Assembly (NCBI GenBank): GCA_907165275.2
Contig: OU015655.1
Span: 14,210,501-14,274,500, forward strand
Length of the DNA stretch: 64,000 bases
Direction of reading: 5' to 3'
Origin: Zygaena filipendulae
Taxonomy: Eukaryota; Arthropoda; Insecta; Lepidoptera; Zygaenidae
In this document: positions 57,201 through 64,000 of the stretch, piece after piece
How positions within the stretch are numbered: the stretch's first letter is position 1
How the letters are laid out: each line of letters opens with the position of its first letter
Translations under genes and position numbers: made by a program
Notes under the pieces: model-generated
Database searches by the model: none
The model's input: only the letters and a program-made list of their open reading frames with translations
Told to the model about the DNA's origin: nothing

Positions 57201-58396
57201 AGAAAACTCGTCCGCCATTGTGTCTGAATAAAGACGTAGTCGCTATTTTTGTATCGTATTATAGGGACGAAAGGGTCGTAATGTCCGATTATTTATTATC
57301 GATTCAGCGAGTATTCACATTGAAATTTCTAAACATATCCGGTGCAGAGCGCTGTAGCGGAAGTAATAGAACGATTCCAACCGCTCATATCGTGAAAGTA
57401 AAAGAAGTTCTTATTTAAAAAAATATGTATTCTTTTTTACTTAAAAATATGTGTTCTTATTTACTCTTTTGCTGACATGTTTATGCTGTACCTGTACAGA
57501 TTGAATAAATTGCTCTCTTTAATATTTTATCCGCAGTATATACTCACCTACTCCGCAGTTGATCCTTTTTCATTGAATAGTATAAAACAAAGTCGCTTCC
57601 GTTGTCTGTCTGCCGTTATGTACTATGCTTAGTTGTTTAAAACTACACAACGTATTTTGATCCGATTTTTTTAATAGACAGAGTGATTCAAGAGAAAGGT
57701 TTGTACGTTTTTCCTGGAATTCCCGCGGGAACTCTAAAATACCGCGGGTGAAACCGCGGGGAACTACTAGTATGTTGTAAATGTAAAAATGTATAATAAT
57801 ACGTATTATTTGGATGATTGTGATATTACGTATAGAAAGAAAGAAAGAAAGATTTATTCAAGCAAGAGGATTTTTTATTTAATTTTTTATTTTATTTTTT
57901 ATTTATTCAACGTATAATATGATATTACGGATATTATCGGGATTAACATATATACATTTTTTTACTGAAACTCTCAAAAATTACCCAGGGCCGTCCTTGG
58001 CACTCATAAAACTAAAGTTTCAGTATTTTCAGTTATGTACATAGATATTGGTCCAAACGATGTGTCGATACGCTACCATGTCTTGAATAATCCAGTCGTA
58101 TAGGGTTTTTAAGTGTCACATTTATATTTTTTAATTCGTTTGATTATATCGCGCACCATTTTATTTAGTATCTATAAGTACTTGGTGTAAAGTGTATTAA
58201 CAAATATATTCTTTTCAGTCGCAAATACGTACGGGCTAAAGTGTCAAGAGCGAGGTTGGAAAGCTCTCTGTTCGATTGTGAGCGTTACGTTGCTGGCTTG
58301 GAATCCTTGTATGAGAAAATGTGGAACAAACACTTAAATGGCGAGGAGCCGGACCACATAAAAGCGTTCGATGATAATATTATAAACGTAGATTAG
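48133..58396 (+). CDS. OGT-like O-GlcNAc transferase (GT41), N-terminally short, 7 coding exons
   Basis: Joined exons: 48133-48251 (tentative), 49472-49866, 50729-51960, 52063-52357, 53792-53972, 55471-55575, 58219-58396; 2505 nt, 834 aa plus stop. OGT transfers GlcNAc from UDP-GlcNAc to Ser/Thr of nuclear and cytosolic proteins. TPRs fill about 41-275 (units such as [19 protein letters not shown]; about six and a half against roughly thirteen in usual OGT). The N-catalytic lobe has [17 protein letters not shown] (His362, His366), EHFIDL (His405) and [12 protein letters not shown] short intervening domain follows. The C-catalytic lobe has NQLYKMDP (Lys639), [13 protein letters not shown] (Lys695, His698) and [15 protein letters not shown] (Asp722), the known UDP-binding and catalytic positions. 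The protein is recognisably OGT but clearly diverged for a family that is usually highly conserved. It could be the species' only OGT or an extra paralogue; I favour a paralogue, weakly. The 5' TPR exons of canonical OGT were not found in the window. Confidence 0.9.
48557..48872 (+). mobile_element. Helitron-like element, OGT-like gene intron 1
   Basis: ATAAAATTGAAGTTTGTAAT to GGGTGAAACCGCGAGCCACC then GCTAG; about 300 bp past the leader exon. Confidence 0.8.
49472..49866 (+). CDS. OGT-like exon 2 (TPRs)
   Basis: Residues 41-171: end of one TPR ([11 protein letters not shown]) then TPRs containing [29 protein letters not shown] and [17 protein letters not shown] acceptor at 49470-49471; no in-frame ATG upstream, so another 5' exon must exist. 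Confidence 0.95.
50729..51960 (+). CDS. OGT-like exon 3 (last TPRs, N-catalytic lobe)
   Basis: A single 1232-nt exon, residues 172-582. TPRs end with [19 protein letters not shown]; the catalytic lobe has [58 protein letters not shown] and [13 protein letters not shown]. The end enters the intervening domain and is AT-rich and diverged. ATTACAG acceptor; CAG|GTATTA donor. Confidence 0.97.
52063..52357 (+). CDS. OGT-like exon 4 (C-catalytic lobe start)
   Basis: Residues 583-680 with [20 protein letters not shown]. The junction after the 102-nt intron is phase 0 and restores alignment with OGT (NPKQRQ then [12 protein letters not shown]). Position 664 is Ser in [11 protein letters not shown], where I recall Arg in other OGTs. 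Donor GTAAGA. Confidence 0.95.
53243..53481 (+). mobile_element. SINE with tRNA-like head, OGT-like gene intron 4
   Basis: Head GTTGGTGTAGTGGTAAGG and CGCGGGTTCGATCCCGC, body GAGTCTGGGTGTTCAAAAGG, same 3' end (GGACCAGGTGGCGCTGTGTG, AATGTCCAAGCATTATTATT) as the copy at 32558. The best-preserved copy. Confidence 0.9.
53490..53742 (+). mobile_element. Helitron-like element, OGT-like gene intron 4
   Basis: TATATATAAAAATGAATCCC to TGAAACCGCGGGGCACAGCT; follows the SINE at 53243-53481 and ends about 50 bp before exon 5. Confidence 0.7.
53792..53972 (+). CDS. OGT-like exon 5 (UDP-binding core)
   Basis: Residues 681-740; [17 protein letters not shown] and [17 protein letters not shown], the most conserved OGT block. 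TATTGCAG acceptor; the donor is GTCAAT, weaker than usual but fixed by phase 2. Confidence 0.96.
54009..54246 (+). mobile_element. MITE family D, copy in the OGT-like gene
   Basis: GACGCAGATAAGCAATAACA to GCTTATCTATGTCCA; in the intron after exon 5, only 36 bp past the donor site. Confidence 0.93.
54272..54760. mobile_element. Two Helitron-like elements, OGT-like gene intron 5
   Basis: Reverse 54272-54478 (CTAGCTGTCCCTCTCTGTTT) and forward 54556-54760 (CTATACTAACGTTATAAAGA to AAAACCACGGGGAGCATCAG). Confidence 0.75.
55179..55440 (-). mobile_element. Helitron-like elements before OGT-like exon 6
   Basis: CTAGCTGCTCTCCGCGGTTT at about 55180 and CTAGCTGTTCGCCGCGATTC at about 55289; the second ends about 30 bp before exon 6. 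Confidence 0.75.
55471..55575 (+). CDS. OGT-like exon 6
   Basis: Residues 741-775; [18 protein letters not shown] and [20 protein letters not shown] acceptor, GTAAGA donor; reading on would hit a stop at the donor. Confidence 0.95.
55755..55967. mobile_element. MITE family C, copy 2
   Basis: Terminal repeats CCCCCTTAGCCAAGTTGAC and GTCGACTTGGCTAAGGGGG, flanked by CAG on both sides. In intron 6 of the OGT-like gene. Confidence 0.92.
56863..57064 (-). mobile_element. Helitron-like element, OGT-like gene intron 6
   Basis: GCTGTTTCACCCGCGGTAAT to TCACATTTATAAAATTATAT. Confidence 0.75.
57575..57770 (+). mobile_element. Helitron-like element, OGT-like gene intron 6
   Basis: TAGTATAAAACAAAGTCGCT to GTGAAACCGCGGGGAACTAC then TAG. 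Confidence 0.8.
57831..57910 (-). mobile_element. LINE 3' tail with (GAAA)n
   Basis: AGAAAGAAAGAAAGAAAGAT then TTTATTCAAGCAAGAGG, a short retrotransposon-end signature, in intron 6 of the OGT-like gene. Confidence 0.45.
58219..58396 (+). CDS. OGT-like exon 7 (C terminus, stop)
   Basis: Residues 776-834; [20 protein letters not shown] and [12 protein letters not shown], ending NIINVD then TAG at 58394-58396. The acceptor is TTTTCAG. A Ser replaces the Trp I recall in the family motif KVW. Confidence 0.94.
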
Positions 58397-60041
58397 AAAG
58401 AGGATTTGAGTTTTGTCACAATTAAGGTGAGCGATCTGTTGCTGCTGTTAAATTACAGAATATTGTTGGTACCTATAAATTATTTTTAAGCCCGTACAAA
58501 TGATATTTGAGTAAGGATGACGTATATGTACCTTCATACTACTTACGCGGCATTCAAATTTTTCGCCTTTGACATATACATACATATGAATATGAAACCT
58601 AATACGGAAAGAGAAAGGTATCTGCTAACAGTTTAAATCAAAGTCCATAATTAGGGGCAATTGAAGGCCTCATTTTCCGCGCGCTACTGCCATATCTACC
58701 TCCTTTATTATATTGTAATATCATTGGCCCATAACGTAGGTAAATCTTTTATATTAAGTTCATAAATATCTTTGATGTTGGATGAGGGCTGGTTACTGGT
58801 ACTGGAATAAGGTATCGAGTGTCTGAATAACTTACTGACATATCAATGTACTACAGCCTGGCAGTCTGGCATGGATATCTAGTGAGCCTGCTTATCTGAG
58901 GCCCCTGTTGCTACATTGAAAAAAGAAAAAGAAGAAGTTCAGAATAAACTTGGCACAAGGGTAGATTATATGGCGTCGGTATCAACAGTATATACCTAAG
59001 GTGTTCCAAAATTTAATCATTCAGAAATTGATCCGGAGTTTCCGAGGGAATCCTAAAATTCACGCCAGTGATTGGGGAACAGCTAGTAATACTCGTAATA
59101 TTGTATGTTAGATTACTTCAAAAACATATCGATGTAATAGGATAGGTACTGGTTACCATTACTATATTATGTAATGTTGTTTGTAATCCGAACGTAGAAT
59201 AACGAGGTTTGACTCACAACTAATTGCATTTGGTCCTAGATAATAATATTGAGTTGGATAAAATTCAATTTATAAAGAAAGTAATACAATCCTTTACAGA
59301 ATTCTCAGACGTCTCTTGGGATTTTAAAGTTGTGGAACTGAGGACGCTTAATTAAATTTGAGTTCTCTATACAAATATATCCTTATATATATATATCTTT
59401 CTCTAGTATAGACAAGTATGGTGTAATTAAAAACAACTTTTTTTAAAATCAACTGTCTTAATTTCATATTGCTAGCTACAGAAATTTTGGTTAGGCTTTG
59501 ACCAATGAGCCAGGCAGGTTCTAGAAATTTCTTTTGCGTTTTTTAGATTTTCATTTATTTTTATTTTATTTATTGGTATACCATTAGTTGATAAACTGTA
59601 AGATCTTAGATCTACATTTACAGAAAGTACTTGTATAAGTATCCTTCAATATTATATTCCTCTATAAACATTACACCCGTGGTAACATTTGATGAAAATT
59701 TTAAATTAGTTTCCATAATTTGTACGACAAAAGGTGATTATTAGTACATTACCTACGGTTTATTTTAAAGTCATATGAAATATTTTATTTTTTTCCAGAA
59801 TCTCAAACACCAGATCACTCGAAGCCGTCGTCCGTCCATATGGAAGGGGATAGTGAATCAAAATTTATCAAATAAGCACTCAATATGTCCATTTTGCTTA
59901 GAAATCTGCCTAATTTATGAATATAATATTTATTATTCATATCTTTCGAAAAAATAGAATAGTTAGTTTAAAAAAATAAATATATTTAATTGATCGATAA
60001 ATCAGACCAAGGTACAGATAGCTGAAACAGTGTCAAATAAA
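58397..60041 (+). other. Spliced 3' UTR of the OGT-like gene (inferred)
   Basis: Thirty nt after the stop there is a strong donor, AAG|GTGAGC (58427). A TTTTTTTCCAG acceptor at 59798 opens a terminal exon that carries AATAAA at 59975-59980 and 60036-60041. This suggests a 3' UTR intron of about 1.4 kb containing one Helitron fragment near 59000-59085. The distance from stop to junction (30 nt) is too short to be expected to trigger nonsense-mediated decay. An unspliced 3' UTR is the alternative. Confidence 0.45.
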
Positions 60042-60259
60042 CATTAAGATTCTGGGTGAAATTGAAATAATTAGCTACTTTAAAATGCTTGTGGCAGAGT
60101 AAATGCATATTGGGACCTATTGTGCAATGAGCAAATATGAGCAAGTTTCAAATTTTCTTACTTTCTTTCTTTCTTACCACCAAATGTCTATATTTCTTGT
60201 GCTTGATGTTACTCTTAGTCGTGAGGAAGTCGCGTTGAAGTCCCAGATGCCAGTCAGAT

Positions 60260-60483
60260 AATATGGTATAGCTATAAGTTAACCTGATGCTACGCCAGGT
60301 GTAGCGGGTTCGAGGAGCGGGCAGATAACGAACATGTCACTTTTTACAATAAATCTGGGTATTTTGTATGTATCCTAAGTAATATGAATTTACAAAAAAG
60401 CGTGCCAGTTCGTACGCCCGTAGTACAAGCTTTGATTAATTGACACGAGGTGGCGCTGTGTGGTAATATCCAAGTGTTATTAC
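60260..60483 (+). mobile_element. Diverged SINE copy
   Basis: Degenerate head (TAGCGGGTTCGAGGAG) but the same tail (ACGAGGTGGCGCTGTGTGGT, ATCCAAGTGTTATTA). A Helitron-like element starts 8 bp later. Confidence 0.8.
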
Positions 60484-60490
60484 GTTATAA

Positions 60491-60685
60491 TCCTACTAAT
60501 ATTATAAATGTGAAAGTGTGGATGTTTGGATGTTTGTGACTCAATCACGCAAAAACGGCTGAACGGATTTGGATGAAATTTGGCATACACGTTTTCAGAG
60601 GTACAGAGAAGGACATAGGGTACTTTTTATTCCGGAATTCCTAACTCCTACTCCGGAACTCCTAAATTACCACGGGTAAAATTGA
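60491..60685 (+). mobile_element. Helitron-like element, damaged 3' end
   Basis: TCCTACTAATATTATAAATG start as in 19041-19239 (long stretches are nearly identical), but the final hairpin and CTAG are mutated. Confidence 0.75.
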
Positions 60686-60730
60686 TCGCGGTCTGGTACC
60701 CCCTTTCTGACTATGATATATATGTCACGG

Positions 60731-60966
60731 CCAGCGGAGCTAGGATGCGCAACATGATATGTTTATCGAACGAAAGATAAAATTGTCGACACGACAAATA
60801 TTTGTGGGCGTCCAAGCAAAAAAGTGCAGTAGTGGGGTATTGAGTTAAGACTAGATTCGGTTAAACATTTTTTATCACTGGTAGACAAAACGATATATTA
60901 TGTCGACGAGAATCGATAAAATGGCTCGATAAAATTTTATCATGTTGCGCATCCTAGCTCCACTGG
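60731..60966. mobile_element. MITE family F
   Basis: CCAGCGGAGCTAGGATGCGC at the start is inverted at the end (GCGCATCCTAGCTCCACTGG); inner GTCGAC motifs are also inverted. One copy in the window. Confidence 0.9.
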
Positions 60967-61457
60967 TCGCTTGCAGACGTTGTTTGCTGATTGGTACACG
61001 TGCCTTAAATTAAAAGGTTTCACCTGCAGATAATTATTGCAAATCTATTAAGTACGTACCGTAGAAATGAAAGGAGATCTCTTTGAAAAATGATTTTTTC
61101 CTTTTTAATGTTCATCATTTTTACATAATATAATTATAATCAAATATAATCGTTCATTGGTAAATACACAAATAATTAATAGTGATACAGGTCGCTAACA
61201 ATCCTGAGATGGTTCACAAGAGGTATGTAGGTACACAGAACTGGTTTTAAAAATGACATTGTACAATAAAAATACTTTAAAATATAATAAATAAGTAGAT
61301 AAATAAATCCAGTGCTAATTAATTTTTAAAAAATCGTATGCTTATCAGTTCAAAATTAATCAAATCTTTAATATTACACCTAGTTCTATGAATTCATAAT
61401 GCTATAATTCTCATTTAATATTAAATCTTGAATAAATTTTATTATTGTGGACAAATT

Positions 61458-61692
61458 GTCGCTGCGCGTGCGAACCCGCGTAAGAGCAATTTGTAAATAC
61501 CGCGTAAGAGTAAAACGCGCAAAGTTCAAATGAGGGACTTTGTACAAAATCTAAGAAAACTACGGGTTAATTTACGTTATTTTCCAATAAAGGAAGTTGT
61601 AATTCGATTCGAATTGAAATCGCCGAGATATTTAGTTTTTTCTTCCTCGTCTCGTGTCCTTCCTCTTACGCGGATTCGCACGCGCAGTGACG
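61458..61692. mobile_element. MITE family E, copy 2 (internally deleted)
   Basis: Same ends and core as 21753-22035 but about 48 bp shorter in the middle. Reading frames through it (61530-61745) are not genes. Confidence 0.9.
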
Positions 61693-62751
61693 AAATGCAG
61701 GAAACTATTTTTTTTTTAATACGGCATGTAAATAATATAGAATAAGTAGGTACTGTGTTTTACAATAAAAATATTGTGGTACAAAAGAAAAATAAGTACC
61801 TACCACAGACATGTTGAGTGTCATAGAATAGTCTTTCTCCCACTGAGCGTGCAGCAAATGAGTTGTGCCTACTGCGTCAATTTTGCACGGCTCAGTGACT
61901 TTCCCGGGAAATTGACCGGCTATAGTCGTCGTTTGTAGTCACAAATCGAAGAATGATTTATTTAACTATACCAATTAGGTATCTCTTTACGAACTTGATT
62001 TATCTGCTCGTGTATGTCTGTGGTGCTTGGTGTATGGTGGACCTACCTATAATATAGGTACATGCTATAATGTCTTTGGGTACTTGGTTAGAATACGTAA
62101 TTTATTCAATTTGGTGAGCAGTGTTATAAGTAGCGTAAATTATTTATTTCTAAAGTTGATAAAGTAGTTATTTGCGGTTTAAGGTATTCATGTTTCAAGT
62201 ATTGCTTTCAAAAAATTGTTTTTATGTAGTTACTCCTATTTTTTATTGATATCTACAACGTGTTAATGAATTAACTGTAAACTAGAAAGTAGTTTGCTCA
62301 GAATCAACTAGCGAATCGATCGCACTATGTTTTAATATAGATTATATTTTTTTCATTTTTACTAGCCCATGTCTAAATTATTTATAATACAATATTTGGC
62401 GCGTACGCCGCCCGCAGCAAAAAAATTCGAACTGGTAGGCGCGGGCGTAGCGCTTGAAATTTCGTAGATAGGTCACCTCCAAACTAATGTTGAATAACTT
62501 TTAAAGTATAAACTTTTTCGACATAAAATATATTTTAATCATATTGTTGCTTATTTTTTAAATGGGGTGTATCAGGTTTTCAGTTAATTCATTAACAAGT
62601 TGTATAGGTATGGTTTCTGTTTATTATTATTTATCCCTTACCTACTCTAAATACCAGGTAAAAGTATTATTATTAGCTAATGTTTATTTTTAAATTGCTA
62701 TTGGAAGCGATTCTAGCGTGGCGTCTTATCTACATATAACTACCTTAGAAA

Positions 62752-63077
62752 GGGGACGTGTACTACTTTAGAAAATCAAAATTCTAATTAGTCCGTCAGT
62801 TAGAAAATAAAAAAACAATAGACACGTATTTTTTGCTTTTTCAAATAAATTAAAATATAACAGAGATAAAGCGCATTAAAGTTTAGGGTGAGGGGGTCGT
62901 GACGTCACTAACCGCTAAAACCGCCATACAAAATGTCAGAATAGTGACGTCACGCGAAATTTCAATTCACTATTATCGCCGTTATTTTTAAATTACGTAA
63001 AAAAAGAAAAAATACGTGTCCAATATTTTTTAATAATCTACAAGACGGACTAAAAAATAAAAATTAGTCAACATGCC
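62752..63077 (+). mobile_element. CRE-bearing MITE family B, copy near the window end
   Basis: Nearly identical to the copy at 42132; TGACGTCA at 62900-62907 and 62945-62952, again 45 bp apart. Confidence 0.9.
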
Positions 63078-64000
63078 CAATGCGAATTTGTCTTGCAGAA
63101 AACAAAAGTATTGTATGTATAAGGTTATATATTATGATTACTTTTTGTCCTATGAGTTTCAGGGGTAAATAAAGAAATGTAACGACAGAATCGCTTCCAT
63201 TGTAGGTGCCTATGTACGTGTGTCGATAAATAACATAAATATATACATTTTGTGGCGATTGTAATAAAGTTTTATGTAAATTGTCTATTTTATATCATTG
63301 TTTTATTATAATTTTTCATATAAAATATATATTTTGGTGTCGTTTCGCTTTACAAATAAAATAATGACATGAAACAAGAGCTACTATTTCCCTTCTGTCC
63401 CTGACTCAAGATTAAATGTATTAATTTTATTTAAGTTTATGGTTTAGGCGGGTATGTGCTGTCTATGTGTTCTTAATCGTTTAGTCGATGGTTTAAGATA
63501 GGTGGACACTAGTTATATTTGAGCCGTCATTTATAATATTACCTATATTTTAACTTTAATATAATTATAAAAGAAATTATAATTATTATAATTGAAGATA
63601 CACCTTGATACACGTTTAAACATAAAAATGAACTCATCTTAAATCAAGAACGAATGCAGAGAATATATTTTATAATACTCGCAATTTTTCTTTATCTTAA
63701 AGGTAGGCATGTAATTTGCTCGAAATATATATATATATATTATCTGTGTTGTTTCGTGAACATAATTGTAAGAGCCTAAAATATCACTAAACTTTTTTAT
63801 TAATAAAAATTTTTCGACTCAAGGCTTGTGTTATTGCTAAAACGGACCTATTTGATATCATTCATTTTATCGGCATTTTAAAATATAATTAGTCTTTGTA
63901 ATAAATTAACATTGAAAGCAAAAAAGTTTTAAAATAAGGTTTTTTAACTTAAGGTAGATCATTAAGCGTATTTTTCATATCATTTTCAATAGATATTATC

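Larger units (their letters stand above)
60967..64000. other. Right end of the window
   Basis: Apart from MITE E and MITE B copies, nothing recognised. 62395-62460 is a small GC-rich patch (GGCGCGTACGCCGCCCGC). Several AATAAA motifs but no coding frame. Confidence 0.5.

Overview
The window looks like nuclear DNA from a moth or butterfly (Lepidoptera). It is AT-rich, its genes are split into many small exons with clean GT-AG junctions, and the space between exons is packed with short repeats of the kinds typical of lepidopteran genomes: CTAG-ending Helitron-like elements, tRNA-headed SINEs, foldback MITEs and LINE 3' tails. The species cannot be named from the sequence alone. No bacterial, viral or organellar gene was recognised.

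Three protein-coding genes can be assembled exon by exon, each with consistent splice phases and a total length divisible by three. (1) Minus strand, 15866 down to 4591: a complete eight-exon gene for the JNK-interacting protein 1 / Aplip1 kinesin-cargo scaffold (435 aa; SH3, PTB and a kinesin-light-chain-binding C terminus). (2) Plus strand, 24669-41264: a complete ten-exon tryptophan hydroxylase gene (530 aa; ACT-like regulatory domain, iron-dependent catalytic domain, Ser/Pro-rich tail), with a textbook CCAAT-TATA-Inr promoter. (3) Plus strand, 48133?-58396: an O-GlcNAc transferase (OGT) related gene with about six and a half TPRs and the full two-lobed GT41 catalytic region. The usual N-terminal TPR exons are not found. 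Instead a short leader exon in a GC-rich region joins in frame, giving a predicted 834-aa N-terminally short OGT. It also has a spliced 3' UTR.

Layout: 1-4590 repeats and probable Aplip1 3' UTR; 4591-15866 Aplip1, with a 5.7-kb intron that carries a ten-copy, exactly 100-bp minisatellite with CACGTG E-boxes and a long perfect-looking hairpin element; 15867-24465 the divergent intergenic region (Aplip1 and Trh are head to head); 24466-41740 Trh; 41741-47140 repeat-rich spacer; 47145-60041 the OGT-like gene; 60042-64000 repeats without a recognisable gene.

Two of the genes have neuronal roles (serotonin synthesis; axonal transport/JNK scaffolding), and OGT is a nutrient-sensing nucleocytoplasmic glycosyltransferase. 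Nothing shows that the three act as a pathway. The most unusual items are the N-terminally remodelled OGT-like gene, the E-box minisatellite, and a MITE family that spreads paired palindromic TGACGTCA sites.
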